From Cliona cf. orientalis (Eukaryota > Porifera > Demospongiae > Clionaida > Clionaidae), in the NCBI GenBank assembly GCA_963930775.1, contig OZ005695.1:8990001-9054000 (forward strand): DNA of 64,000 bases, written 5' to 3'. Position numbers and translations under genes: made by a program. The notes beneath the pieces are model-generated. The model was not told the origin of the DNA. It did not search any database and saw only the letters and a program-made list of their open reading frames with translations. Of the stretch, positions 14,573-28,267 are shown one piece after another (positions within the stretch are counted from its first letter, which is position 1; each line of letters begins with the position of its first letter).

Positions 14573-17132
14573 CACATAAATTAATGCATATTGATCATTC
14601 TTAGAAACATCAGTGATGACCATTCTTGATATAATTACACCACATACGCACCATTTGGCGACACGCGTATAACATTACTCTCGATAGTCAACAGTCCAAT
14701 AACATAACCTCACAGACAGAAAAAAAAAACAACCACACACACACACACTCGTGCACACAAACTAGAGCATGCAGGCATAATGATTAACCCCACAGTGCTA
14801 GTCTAAGTCATTTATTTGTATCCATCACCATGGCCACACTGTAAATAAAACAACCTCACGGACACGCTAGAGCATAAAACTATGATAAACTTAGACTTTC
14901 GAACGGAGGGACCACACAGAAGCGCCAGGATATTCCATGCATAGAGAGCCATATAGATTGTCGCGATAGACTAACACTCAAAGGGAGGGATGGACATTGC
15001 GTATAATTCCAGCACCAATTTGCTATTAAACAAGCACCTGTGTAGCTCAAGTGGGCGATAAAGTGCCATCACCTGCCACCGAGGGTTAATCTCATAATTC
15101 TCCCCTGGATCACACACAGTCTGCTATAGCAACTCAACTCGTATTTTCATGCAAGATGTGCCATGTGGTATAATGGTGCAGCTTTGAGGGTGCATAGCTA
15201 CATGTACCATATTGTATAATATGTGTATAGAGGCTGGAATCTGCTATAGCAACACCCATCAACAAAAGCTGTCACCTCCTTTAGAATTCATTCCGACGCC
15301 TCAGTCAAGAATGCTAAACAATACTATAAATTTAGAAAGAAAAAAAATGACTGTCCATACCTTCATTAGACATGTCAGGCATAGGGATGTCCTCGATGCT
15401 GTACTGTGACCTGGCGGCTCGGTAAGAGTTGTAGACCTTTGCTGTCTCCCTCCTGCGACGCTCACTCTCCAAAATCATTCTGAAAGAGGATATTTCTTTG
15501 CTTAATAATAATAATTATTATTATATAGTATAGTACTAATACTGTAATCTGATTGGTCAATTAGCGTAGAATAATTCACGGTATTCCACTGCGCCAGAAC
15601 GCGCAATGCGCGTAGTTGAGCTCCACACAGTAACCATGGCGATTCAAACAAAAAAGAATGGCGACATCAAATCAGTAGTCCAGAATAACGCTATGGTTAG
15701 GTAAGCTCTATTGCTAGCTCTGTCCAACAGACTCTCAGGCATTCACAAACGGATAGAAGAAAGCTAGTTCGACCGCTCACAATGACGGCCACGTTGTAGC
15801 GGTGGCCATCACTAGCCTACATGCAGCCTGACTAGCTAGTACTGTACAGTGAACACCAGTAGTCTATAGGAAGAGTGGTCTATGCATGGGTTCCTTATAG
15901 ACTCACCAGCTTATTTTCCACTCCAAAGCTGTTTAAAACTTGTCACGTTCGTCGATGTGCGGCGCCATGGCTGGCTGCCTTTCGCGCGAACCCAGCTGTG
16001 CCTTGTCAGCAGTGAATCAAGCGTGAAGAGGGCGGTGCCTAAGATGAGGTGGCCACAGAGTGGTAATTGGTTGACATGACAATGTGTGGTCAGAGTACAT
16101 GCACACACCAGAGTAATATAGGCAAGTGCGCGGTGGCTGTGCTGTAGCAATTCCTATAATGTCTCTCTAAGTCTGAGATACAGCCATTGATTCCTAGCTA
16201 GCACTACAGTTATTAGTCCTATTCTATTATAATAAAACAACAATTGCACACTCCTTCTCATTGAATAGTGTGTTTATTACTACCCTCGGTGTGAATATTC
16301 CACTCGGCCTTCGGCCTCGTGGAATATACCCACACCTTGGGTAGTAATAAATCACACTATTCAATGAAGGAGTGTGCAATAATTGTATAATATTGTCTTA
16401 GCATAAGCAATCAAATTTTTGGTAAATGTGTGTGACTTACTGTTTGATTTCATGTGCTTTCTTTGGTTCTTCTCTTTGCTATAAACGACAGAAGGAATAA
16501 AAAGTACCATAATAATAATTATTATTATAGCAGGGTGACCATTATAAAGAATTTTAAGGAGAAATATTATAAATATTATTATAGATATACACATTATAGT
16601 TCCTCACATAGTATGCAGCCACTCTGTGTATGGTGGCGTGAAGCTTTCTCTTCTTCTCCTGTAGTCCCTTGTCGGTCGACTGGGGGTTGGATTCCGACTC
16701 AATCTCTTGCTTCTCTATCTCCTCCACCTCCTTCAGCAGCTCACCAACGTCCTTCATTCTCAGCACCGACTCACGCACAAACTGCCGCTGCTTCTTATTC
16801 TGTGAAAAAGTATGATATACCAGTATCACCTCCAGTTTATTAGCTAAAAATTTAATGGTAGGAGGATTGGGGTAGGGGTTCAAAGGTCAAGTATGGTGTG
16901 CACTATTTAGAGTGTACTCTTGTTCTCACCTTCTTTAGCTCTTTCTTTCTCTGGACCTTTCCTGAAAACAGGTGAATGACAATTTAATCAAATAACAGAT
17001 TAAACTGATGCTGCTAGATCAGTGAATAGCTGCCAAAGAGATGATTTGTATAAGATCATTTTACTTACTCCATTGGTCCGTGGGATTCATATACTTCCCA
17101 GCTTTTGTTGTCTTCGTTGACCTCCTACCCAT
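13001..17132 (-). CDS. WBP11: WW domain-binding protein 11, spliceosome-associated
   Basis: Eight minus-strand exons encode 457 residues: 17069-17132, 16931-16962, 16608-16799, 16441-16478, 15361-15479, 14433-14469, 13860-14047 and 13001-13704. The N-terminus MGRRSTKTTKAGKYMNPTDQ and the following ELKKNKKQRQFVR match the WBP11 N-terminal domain. The middle has IEDIPMPDM and a second DIPMPAA motif. The rest has acidic Ser/Asp stretches, long poly-Pro/Gly-Pro tracts (PPGPPPG-type, WW and PQBP1 ligands) and the conserved C-terminus (LRVRRDQPKG and DAYDAFMKEMEGLI). In mammals this nuclear protein binds PQBP1 and is needed for pre-mRNA splicing. Exon 14433-14469 is only 37 nt. The human protein is 641 residues; this one is shorter mainly in the proline-rich part. 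The gene is divergent from EXOC7. Confidence 0.95.
16237..16388. mobile_element. Long hairpin (foldback MITE) in a WBP11 intron
   Basis: Two arms of about 65 bp are near-perfect inverted copies. The left arm starts ATTGCACACTCCTTC and runs into ATTCCAC; the right arm runs from GTGGAATAT to GGAGTGTGCAAT. A short loop (CGGCCTTCGGCC) separates them. It resembles a foldback MITE. No clear target duplication could be fixed in the AT-rich flanks. Confidence 0.75.
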
Positions 17133-17365
17133 GACTCCCGAATCTCATAAATAAAATGACCTGAAGAAAAATGTACTCTCCGTTTGCAGACAGATTTGTG
17201 TCGCTGCAAAATGATGTTAGTAAAGGGTTAAAATTACGACCAACTAAATTTTAACCCCTCCACTACGACATAATTTGCTAGGAACACCAACGCAGAGTTG
17301 TTTTGATAGCCAAGGCTCAGTGAGGCTGGGCGTTGGTTCGGCCATAGAGCTAGATTTCGGCAGCC
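17133..17365. promoter_or_regulatory. Short bidirectional promoter interval, WBP11/EXOC7
   Basis: Only 233 bp separate the two divergent start codons, so the genes must share or overlap promoters and 5' UTRs. An 11-bp inverted repeat (GGGTTAAAATT / AATTTTAACCC) spans 17225-17257. No TATA box is obvious. Confidence 0.65.
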
Positions 17366-20300
17366 ATGGAGGACTACTTTGAGGACAGAGATTATACTGA
17401 TATCGACGACCAACTAATGCACGTACGTTCAGCCTGAATTACCACACAAACTTTCTACAAATGACTACATACATATGTATTGCATGTATTGATTTGCATA
17501 GGACAATGAGAAGTTGTTTGAACTTCGAGAGAGCCTGGATAGGAGTGAGCAAATGACACACGAGATGGTAAGTTGGTGCTGAGAGAGAGAGAGAGAGCTG
17601 TACCAAGACATTTCGTATACATGGGGCTAACCCCTCTAATTTCAGGTGGGTATATTGGATTCATTCACATCCCGTCTGAAGCGACTGGATGAGACCATCC
17701 TTCCCGTGTACGATCAGACTCTACGACTGACTAGGCTGCAAGAAAGTATCCATTTATAAATAGTATACATCTTTAGGAGGGGAAAAAGTACCTATTTTTA
17801 TGTACTCCTTTATGATATGATATGTTACTATAGATAGTATTGGCATCATAATAATATTTTGCTACAATAATAATATTATCCTTGACCACGATCTTCCAAA
17901 GATGTGAAAGACACTCTATCGGAGTTTGACCGTGTAATTAGTTTCTACCACGTTTCGGACGATGTGGAGGCCAGGATCCGAGAGGGACCAGGTGGGGACA
18001 TCAAGCTCTACCTCGGACTTCTCGACAGGCTCAAGGATGCGTCAAAGTTCTTCAGACAGAATAACCCAGAGAGCATGGAGCTGGTTCGCATCAATGAGCT
18101 GCTGGAGACGGGGCTGGATGCCCTGGCCAGAGAGTTTCTGCAGAGATTGAAGAAACATTCAAAACCGGTTCATATTGCAACGCTGCATGACATAGCTTCC
18201 TGTGAGGATACTGAAGGTAAGTAGGTGAGAGAGAGGGAGGGAGAGAGAGAGACTGATTACGATGTTGCCTTTCTCCTTTTCAGATCTGCCTTCAGTGGAT
18301 CTTTTACCTCCCAAAATCATCAGTGATTTGAGGGATGTGGCCGCATACTATTATGACACGCCAGGAGAAAATCATTCCGGTAACTTCAAATCCTCCAATA
18401 ATAACATTATATTAATAATATTATTGTCACATTTCAGACATAATGAGTATGTACTACCAGATTCGTTCCAACCAGCTAGGCAGAGCACTCAACTCCCTCA
18501 AGGAGGACAGTCAGAATCAGTCTCTACTCGCTCCAAATGTAAGACACAATTTTCTACACTTAAACATGTATCTACATGTACCTTTATATTGTTTGATAGA
18601 TGCCAAAGAAGTCAGCTTTTGGTGGCCGTAAGTCATCAAGTGTATTGTATATGCATGTAATATTTTTGTTGTTGACAATGTATATTTTTCAGTTCTCAAA
18701 CATGGACAGACGCCAGTTAAGAAGGCTAGTAGGAGGGGCCAACAATGTAAGCTAGGCTGGTACTGTAGTAATGCGTAAGTAATAACTTATCTGAGCCCCC
18801 CCTCTCTTCTTCCCTCCCTCAGTCACGGCTTCTGTCACTGTTCCCTCTGGTTCAGTTGAGGCCAGTACCAGTGCTGGTAGTATGGTTGAAGAGCAGCTGG
18901 ATGGCTGTTCTGCGTTCATCATGTCGTCCACAGTATTTCTCCGCCTCATTCAGAGCGAGGCTAGGCTCATGGCACAGATCGTACCTCAGCCTTTTCACTC
19001 GCACGTTCTCGATCACCTCACCAAACAGCCCATTGACTTCTTTATGAGAGATGGAGAGGTGAGTCACTCTGACAATAATTATTGTATGTGGCTAGATATT
19101 TTTAGTCCTGTAATACGTCATAGATATTACAGACTTACGTAAGTCTATAATATCTATGAATACGTGTAGTGCTCCAGAAGGAGTAGCCTGGATTATTTAC
19201 CTCTATACCATACCCTTCTGCCTTCTTTTTTATAGACTTTGTTCCAGCAAGCTCGTAAGAGCATTAGTCACGGAGATTTCACGGTGGTCATTTCGTGCCT
19301 TCGCCTGATCCGACACGTCCACTCCCTCCTGCCGGAGTACAAGGCGGAGCTCCTCCCACTTGAGTCACGCCCATATGAGCGGTTCCCTCGACTGCTTCAG
19401 CAGTTTGAAAAATTGGTAAAATTATATGATTATTATGTTGGTGAGCAAAATTTCAGGCCACTGCTAATACTTTGTAGTGTGCAAAGGCTCTTCAAGAAGA
19501 TTATGTTCAAAGTATTCAGGTGAACAGAAGTATAATTAGTGGACCTTTCTTTATACTGTAGTTAATCTAATACAACGCAGGATCCAATTTAACGCAAGAA
19601 ATTAGCATTAATTTTTATGAATTCTCATAACATTTATATATGAAGCGATTGACGACCTTTGCCAGAAAAATGTGCGTTTTTCAAAATAATTTTTTTTCCA
19701 TGCGTTGTATTAGATTAAGTATGGTATCTTGGAACTGAGTCTATGGGGGTGGGGGGATTGCTAACTGTGGTCACTGTAATATCTTCATATTTTAGGCTGA
19801 CTCAGAGAAGTCATCGAATCTCCCAAAAGATGGTACAGTCCACGCACTCACCAGCAGTGTAAGCTTATCAACTCTTAGTAGTAATAATTATATCAGGGGC
19901 TAAAGATAGCAAAATATTGGACTGCCATTGATAGCCAACCACTAGTTTCATAACACAAAATTTCAAAATGTATGGTATGTATGTTTCACTACATCATAAT
20001 TTTTATGTCTCAGACGCTGTCATTTATGGAGCAGCTGCTAGACTACTCTCGCATTGTTGGTGAGGTACTTCAAGGTCAGAGTAGTTTCGCAGTCTCTTCC
20101 TCCGATGATCAGAGAAATGTTGTGCTGGGAAAATTTCTGAGTAAGTCCTTGTAAATTAGACTAAAAACGCAAAATTTAACATCACAAAAATTTCTTCTTA
20201 ATTAAGGCCTTGCAATTGGGAGCCAGGGGGATGACTGCGAAATTTTATATGTACAAATATACATGAGTGAAAATTCTCCCACTATGTACTGGGTGTATAA

Positions 20301-21270
20301 TATGGTAGATTGTCCTATAATATTATTCATCCGCCTGCCTTTGCTGATGCAGGGGGTACTTTGGATGTCCTCAACATGAACATGGAGCACAAGGCTCGTA
20401 ACTACGAATCACCGTCCCTGGCGGCCATATTCCTCGTCAACAATTTCCACTTCATTCTTAAGACTTTCGTGAACAACTCCCTGATGCTCCGCCTACTGGA
20501 GGGGGTATATGCGGACATACAGACACACTTTGAAGGTGTCATACAAGAAAAGATTCACGCCTACCAAAGATCGTGAGTGCATCATATTATTATTATTATT
20601 TAGTTCAGTTCCAGGAAAATAACAAATTTAATGCTCTTCGTGCAGATTTTCTAAGCTGCTGTCGTATATGGGACAAGAGGTCACACTGAATAATCTGACC
20701 CCTGCTGACAAGGTGAGCGCCTCTTTTTCATCCCATATTGATAATCAAAAGTGACTGATCTTTATACCTCTGTGTTGTCATTAATATTGTCATTGCATCA
20801 TTTTATCATCACATTTTAAGATGATTCTTGAAGGTGTCGTAATAATGGTACAATAGAGGCAATGTTCTTGCCACGGATTAATTATGACACCAGTTACTAT
20901 GATAATATGCTGTTCTTCTTCATTATATAGCTTAGCAATCAGCGTAGGCAGCTGCTTAAGGACAAGTTCAAGGGCATTAACACAGAGCTGGAGGAGCTGC
21001 ACCGTGTTCAGGAGCAGTGGTCCATTCCAGACTCACAGCTCAGGGCGAGGATCAGGAGCGACAATATTGGCATGATTCTACCAATTTACGAGGGAATATA
21101 TCAATCGTGAGTGACTGTATTATAGTAGAATGTGATTATTTAATGCTAGAAATCCTGCCTGCAGGTATTCATCACTTCAATTCACAAAGAATCCAGAAAA
21201 ATATTTGAAGTACGACCCTGAACATTTGGAAGGTCGTCTCAGATCATTCTTTGATGGAGGAGCTACTTAG
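17366..21270 (+). CDS. EXOC7: Exocyst complex component 7 (Exo70)
   Basis: Seventeen exons encode 677 residues: 17366-17422, 17502-17567, 17646-17745, 17902-18216, 18284-18379, 18438-18538, 18600-18627, 18693-18746, 18823-19058, 19236-19415, 19478-19519, 19796-19858, 20014-20140, 20353-20572, 20646-20712, 20931-21106 and 21165-21270. Human isoforms are about 650-735 residues. Exo70 is the membrane-contacting subunit of the exocyst, which tethers secretory vesicles to the plasma membrane through PI(4,5)P2. Recognisable parts are the N-terminal coiled coil (DNEKLFELRESLDRSEQM), the long helical rods (RIREGPGGDIKLYLGLLDRL, LPKDGTVHALTS) and the conserved C-terminal core (NYESPSLAAIFLVNNFHFIL, FTKNPEKYLKY). 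Intron 11 hosts a MITE and intron 9 a 40-bp hairpin. Confidence 0.95.
19119..19158. repeat. 40-bp near-perfect palindrome in EXOC7 intron 9
   Basis: CATAGATATTACAGACTTAC is followed directly by its reverse complement with one mismatch and no loop, so it could form a cruciform. It may be the remnant of a small palindromic element. Confidence 0.8.
19561..19719. mobile_element. 159-bp TA-flanked MITE in EXOC7 intron 11
   Basis: Terminal inverted repeats of about 19 bp (GTTAATCTAATACAACGCA and its complement, TGCGTTGTATTAGATTAAG) are flanked on both sides by TA, the target duplication of Tc1/mariner-type transposases. A diverged, oppositely oriented relative lies in a DDX47 intron at 27223-27385. 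It is non-coding and so non-autonomous. Confidence 0.85.
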
Positions 21271-21372
21271 TTTAAATTTATGCATAGTACCGATTGTACA
21301 CTCCTGGTTTATGTGTGTAGATGCTAATACTGCCATTTAGTGTATCTTAGTTATTTATATATTATGTTAATG

Positions 21373-21426
21373 GCCGAGGCAGCTCAGATGGGAGAGTGTT
21401 AGACTGAAGATCTCCGGGTCTCGGCA
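21373..21426 (+). pseudogene. tRNA-Phe(GAA)-like sequence lacking its T-arm
   Basis: The sequence starts GCCGAGGCAGCTCAG, has a D-arm and an anticodon arm with CTGAAGA in the loop (anticodon GAA), then jumps to CCGGGTCTCGGCA. The acceptor stem still pairs (GCCGAG with CTCGGC) and a run of T residues follows at once. Compared with eukaryotic tRNA-Phe, about 19 nt are missing, covering the variable loop, half the T-stem and the T-loop including the B box. It is most likely a dead tRNA gene. A truncated but structured RNA is the alternative. Confidence 0.7.
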
Positions 21427-21598
21427 TTTTTTTTTTTTTTTTTTATTGTATCTGTACAGTCATGATACATGCATGTTGCTCAATATAAATACTCTTTTTA
21501 TTGTCTATACTTTCTGTTTCATTATAGCAAAAATCAACTTTGTTTGGTTACAAAAAAATTTGTGTGGTTCGACTGATGGAGAAAAAAAAAAAAGAATG

Positions 21599-21669
21599 TG
21601 CACTGCCCGGGAATCGAACCCGGGTCGCAAGAATGGGAATCTTGCATGATACCACTACACTAGCAGTGC
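21599..21669 (-). tRNA. trnG-CCC: tRNA-Gly (anticodon CCC)
   Basis: On the minus strand the acceptor GCACTGC pairs with GCAGTGC plus discriminator A. The D-arm contains the A box (GTGTAGTGGTATCAT), the anticodon stem-loop is CAAGA-TTCCCAT-TCTTG giving CCC, and the T-arm has GGGTTCGATTCCC (B box). It is 71 nt with no intron and resembles animal tRNA-Gly. A run of T residues on the minus strand (complement of 21582-21593) follows directly and should terminate RNA polymerase III. Confidence 0.95.
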
Positions 21670-21862
21670 CAACGAGCAGTACAGGTGCAAGTTTTTGTAT
21701 TTATGTATAGAATATCGCTCTCCAACTTCAAATTTCTTATGTCGCAATAGTCACTTCCCATCATGCAATCACAAAATTCCAATTTTGGTGTGATCGTAAT
21801 TTCACTGGTGTACACAAAAGAAGCCTTGAAATGTAATAATATTATACAACAGTAACAGTCCT

Positions 21863-23006
<1,144 letters not shown>

Positions 23007-23226
23007 GGTGGATGAAATACACTCTCAATACAGACAGTAAACGGAGAAGAATGTCCTAAACCTACTGTAGTAGCGCAGGATCGCTTCGGATTCTTCGCGT
23101 CCTGCCTACAAGATGCTGACTGTATACACGAGTGAGGTCAAAAGGACGAAGAATCTGGCGCATGCGCATAATATTGACCTATGACCCCAACTCCCTCTAA
23201 ACCACGCCCACTACATATTGATCGAC
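23007..23226. promoter_or_regulatory. Bidirectional promoter, RPL10/GTF2H1
   Basis: This 220-bp interval between divergent start codons contains a perfect NRF-1-like palindrome GCGCATGCGC at 23158-23167. It also has two copies of a GGATTCTTCG/GAAGAATC-type inverted motif near 23089 and 23148. It presumably holds both transcription starts; the motif assignment is inference. Confidence 0.65.
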
Positions 23227-26200
23227 ATGGCCAGCGAGGGAGAAGTACCACTTTTGCAGGTCCGCAACGTCCGCCACAAGAAGAAGGATGGGCTGTTGGT
23301 GCTCACTTCGGTCAGAGTGGCCTGGTGTCAAGGAGAGACGATGGATAATTTCGTTGTCAATCATCCATACAACCTAATAAAAGGTACAATTTCTATATAT
23401 GCTCCTCCAGTACGTATACAGTAGCTAGGTGCATGTACGTGTAGCTTACCATTCTAACTTCCATGTAGCACAAAGGATCAGTGCAGAGGGTCACTCTAAA
23501 GTGCAACTTCAGCTCATTCTCCATGCCAACAACACCCAGGTCAATTTTCACTTTATCGGTCCAAATCCCAAAGGGGACAGAGACAAGGTAAGTACGCATG
23601 CTGCTAGGCTATTGGTCAGCTAAGGCCAGGCAAACTGAATTCACAGTTTATCGTCACCGCCCGCATGGATTTTCATATTTTCTCAAATACATGTAATTTC
23701 ATTTCAAATTTCAGATTGTATACAGCAACTTACTGTAATATGGCACTTTGGCCCTGCCCCCTCAAGCGATGCAATTGAAGGGCGTGGCCTCGGCAATCAC
23801 GAGTTTGAAACTAGCTTTTCTCACACTCTTTTAATGACCACCTGCCCGCATGCAAAATTGAAAAGTCTGTGACGATAAACTGTGAATTTAGTTTGCCTCG
23901 CCTAATAATGCTTCAAATTTAGAATTTTTTCATACAAACATCTACGATTTGAATCAATGGCATGTGTTCTGTCCCCCCCCCCTCCTTCCCACACTAGGTT
24001 AAACAGGTCCTCCAGGAGCAGCTACCCAAATTCTCTCAAGTCAATCCCGAGCTGGAAGCTAAGACCAATCTCCTAAAGAGCGACCCTGCTCTCTATCAGC
24101 TCTACAGTGATCTGGTGGTCAGTCGTCTCATTTCGGCTGAGGAATTTTGGGCCAATCGGTTCTCCGAGGGTAAGCTGTCTGCCGCCATCGTGGCAGGAAA
24201 TGGTGGTGGGGGCAAAGGTCAGTCATCCAAGCCAAGGGAGGAGCAGCAGGAGATTGGCCTACCATCGGCATTCCTGGTAAGATGAACAATTCAGTCAATT
24301 TATTGGATTGATTACTAGTGATTCTAAAAGAATCTGAGACTACTGCAAAAATCTGATTGTTTGACGGTGTGCTATAGGCAGACGTCCAGGTCCAATTTGA
24401 TGGTTGCAACAAGGCCAAATACAACATCACAACAGATGCTATTGAAGCCATCTTCAAGACTTATCCCTCTGGTGAGAAATAAAAAATATTCAATCAACTG
24501 GCCCCTACAATAATTACTATTTCTTTTCAGTGAAAGCCAAGCACATGGAGCTTGTACCTGAAAAGATGCCAGAGGAAGAGTTCTGGCTGCAGTTCTTTCA
24601 GTCTCAGCTGTTCCACCGTGACTCTCTACCAGGAGCCAACAGCAAGAAAAACTTCTTCACCGATGCACTCATGAAAGAGCAGAAATGTAAGTAATGCTGC
24701 ATTATATTTTATACTAAATGTGTGTGATCTCTGTGTGTTGAATATTTTCATTAAATTTATACTATACAGCTATGGCAGAAAGGACTAAACTAAATGGAAC
24801 ATCGATCAAGCTAAATTCTACAGAAAGCAGCAAAGATGCTCTAGGAGAATCAGTGAGTGAAGCTGTGTCGAACCTTCCTGGCTAGATCATGGGGTTAAAC
24901 GATATCAGGGGCCATTCTATTATAGCCACAAATGAGTTTGCTCATTTTGCATTATTATAATATTATATTATACACGGCCACCATACAGGGCTACAGTGTT
25001 GTTCCAGACATTGAAGCATCCTCATCCTCCACTCTGCCCCTCCTACAACGATGTAATTACCATAGCAACATGGTTCTCAGAGCCATCTTGAACGAGTATG
25101 ATCCTGAAACTTCTACAAACACCGTAAGCACAGATATGAGAGAGAGGGAGAGAAAGAGAGAGAGGGGGAGAGCAAATTAGTGAAATTTCCTTTCTCTCTT
25201 TCTTCAAGTCTTCATCGGGTGTACCATCTGATTCTACCTCATCTCTGAAGCTGACCCCCTCCCAGCTCACTCAGGAGACCAGGCTACCTGGTACCAGCAT
25301 CTGCTCACTTGCTCAACAAATGGCAGCCTGGAACACTCAACAACTGGTAAGACTCATCCAACAATGAATAAACTAGAGCTTTATATCTATCCACGTTCCC
25401 CCCCCCCCCCCCCCCCCCCAATACTCACATAAATGTTATATACATGCATATTAATTTGAGATTACCATGACAGTGTAAGGCGTACGATGTTTTTACATAA
25501 TTAAGCTTGTCATATATATCTCATCACATCAGTCTTGGTGAATTGACATTGAATTGTTCCTCTTCTCGATAACTATACAGACTGTGGATCCGTTACTGGC
25601 TCAGTCGGCTATAGCCAGTCTGGTTCCTGGTGGTCAGCTGATGACATCCAGTGGGTGTGTCCAGGGAGGCGGGGCCTCTCTCTCACTGGAGCAACAGTCC
25701 ATGCTGTTTCGACACCAGGCGGCCATTGCTGAACTACTCAGACACTTCTGGAGCTGTTTTCCAGCACGAACACCACAGCTCGAAGAAAAGGTAGACGATC
25801 ATGTATACTAGCCATATTATCCCATGGTTGTGACGTTATTATTCTGAAGAAAAATCTCAAGAAATGAGCAGGCTACAAGTGAAAGTGAGCCTGGGTTCGA
25901 GGCTAGACTATACCATAGCGCACATAAAAATTGATTACATCCCTAGTAGATGCTTAGGCCAAAAAAAAAAAAAACTTATTGTACTTGTGACGAAATTCAA
26001 TTTGAAATATTGATCTATTTCTAGTGCAAATTTTACAATTGAAATATTGCTTATGTACATAACATTGAACGAAATTTAATGTCATATTATTATACTTTAA
26101 TAAGAGGCTGATTACCAAGTTTAAAAATTCCAATTTCTCTAGGCACACAAGATGTACCAGTGTCTCCAGGAGTACCAGGACTCTCGTTTGAGTGAACTGG

Positions 26201-26322
26201 TGACTAGTTTCAGCCACAGCGACCTGGAGCAGAGGGCAGTCCACCACCTCAGGTCAACCATAGCAGCTGCACTGGACCACTACCACATGTGGCAGTCAAG
26301 GAGAAACTCACAGTTCAGATGA
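23227..26322 (+). CDS. GTF2H1: General transcription factor IIH subunit 1 (p62)
   Basis: Ten exons encode 516 residues (human 548): 23227-23383, 23469-23587, 23998-24276, 24378-24471, 24531-24686, 24770-24852, 24989-25123, 25209-25346, 25581-25790 and 26143-26322. The p62 subunit is a core structural part of TFIIH in transcription initiation and nucleotide-excision repair. The N-terminal PH-like domain is visible ([17 protein letters not shown]). Next come the first BSD region ([12 protein letters not shown]) and the second ([17 protein letters not shown]), and finally the conserved C-terminal helices ([21 protein letters not shown]). A Gly-rich insert (GNGGGGKGQ) follows the first BSD region. 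Intron 2 holds a 280-bp MITE. The gene converges on DDX47. Confidence 0.95.
23623..23902. mobile_element. 280-bp TA-flanked MITE in GTF2H1 intron 2
   Basis: Inverted terminal repeats of about 37 bp with small differences (core AATTCACAGTTTATCGTCAC and its complement) are bounded by TA on both sides (23621-23622 and 23903-23904). It has no coding capacity. Confidence 0.8.
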
Positions 26323-26644
26323 CTAACGATAATTCCAACGATAATACAATGTCATGTAATAATAATATTATTCATACCTACAATACCATGTATCATGCGC
26401 ATGCGTCATTATTCCATGACAATAATACAATGTCATTACATCCTTATTTTAATTTGTTATCAGATTCTTGTCCCCAGGCCACTTACACATTTTCAACGCC
26501 ACATGTGAAAACAAAGTACCCGGCCATAATTAAAATATATTATAGTAGGTTGGGAATCGATATTAAATAATTATAGGCCACAGATCATGGACATGCACAA
26601 GCAGAATCTGATATAAAAAATTAAGGAATTGATTTGAATTTTTG
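26323..26644. other. Convergent intergenic DNA (GTF2H1/DDX47 3' ends)
   Basis: This 322-bp AT-rich interval has a repeated ATAATACAATGTCAT motif (26341 and 26423) and one CATGCGCATGCG motif near 26395. It is presumably two 3' UTRs. No gene was seen. Confidence 0.55.
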
Positions 26645-28236
26645 TTAAACTTCCTCTGAGTCTGGTTTGTTTCTTCTTCTCTTCTTTGCTCTTGGCTTTC
26701 CACTCGATGGCCCCTCCCTTTCCGCCACATCATCTGCCACACCCCTTTTCCGATCTAGGGCCGTTTGCAACTCCTATACAAGAATAATTATTATTTCATA
26801 CAATGTCATGGGCAAAATTTGGTGCATTAAAGCTATATCGTTTATCCCGCTCTCCTGAATCTGGAAGGGCCTGGGTACCGGGTGAAGTGTAAAATGTTGG
26901 AAAAATATTATGGTACGTTCTCCTGACTATTATATCCTGAAAATTAGGTTTCCTCACCATCTTTGCATATCTCTGTGCCTCTGAGACCCTCTCCATGAGT
27001 GACATCACCTCCTCCTCCACAGTAGCATGGAGTGGAAGCTTCTTACCTATCAGCTGCTCAATCCTCTGGTATAGCTCAACATCGTATCTAGTGTGCAAAA
27101 ATAAAATCAACACATAAGCACTTGACACTCTCACATCTCTCCCTCCCTCTCTCTCTCCCTCCCACCCTCAATACCAGATATTAGGCTAGATAGAAAGTTT
27201 TGAGGAAATAACAATTACCGTACTTAATCTAATACTAAATATGGAAAAATATATTAATTTCATTTTTGAAAAACGTGCACTTTTCTGATAAAGGTCGTAA
27301 ATCACTCCATATATTATACACATTATGAGAATTCATAAAAATTAATGTTAATTTCTTATGTTAGCGTACGTTGTATTCAATTAACTACAGTATCACTCTT
27401 ACTCACTGTGTTACGAAGGTGATAGCTTTGCCCGATCGTCCCGCCCTTGCCGTTCTCCCCACTCGGTGAATATAGTCCTTAGAGTGAGTCGGTATGTCAA
27501 AGTTGATCACCACGTCCACGTGGGGTATATCCAGTCCACGGCTGGCCACGTCAGTCGCAACTAGGATCGAGTTGCTTTTGCTCTTGAATTTGTTCAGAGC
27601 TCCTAGTCTCTTGGCTTGGCTCAGCTTGCCGTGGATGGGGATGGCTCCGAACCCAAGGCTTCTAAGCAACAAGGCAGTTCTGGAGAAGAAATGAAAAACA
27701 AATAAGAGATTCGTGAGCTCTATTCAAAAGAAAGCTGTAACTTAAAACAGAAATTCTCGCTGGTTAAGTACATTTTCAAAGGTCACCCTCTCCCTCCCAA
27801 AATGCAATATTATTATTAAATTTTTTTAAGTTAGCTGGTACAATAATTATACCTTTGAGTGTTATTGCAAGTGGCACAGAAGACCATGAAAGAGTTGCCC
27901 GCCAGCTCATTCAAAATACTCACCAGATAGCAATCCTATGCAGCATAATATTATAGCAATATATTGTGAACACACAAATTTAATGTTACAATTGTGTATT
28001 TACCTTGTATTTGCTTGGGATGAAGATGTAACTTTGGTGTAATTTTTCGACAGTTTGGTACTTTGTCGAGACTTCGACTTTGACAGGATTGTGAAGAGAG
28101 GCCCTCTGTAGCTTGGCAACCTTCTTGGTCATCGTGGCAGAATAGAGGTAGGTCTTTCTCTCCCGAGGAATCACCTTCAAGATCTTATCCACCTGTTAGA
28201 AAAAGAATGTAAGGTTTGTTCTCTCCCTCTCCCTCT

Positions 28237-28267
<31 letters not shown>

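Noticed and set aside
15636..15700. ATG-started stretch ending in AG|GTAAGC that looks like an orphan first exon, inside a WBP11 intron
   Set aside because: No following exon or homology was found on the + strand, and the surroundings look like repeat-derived DNA. It is too little to call a gene.
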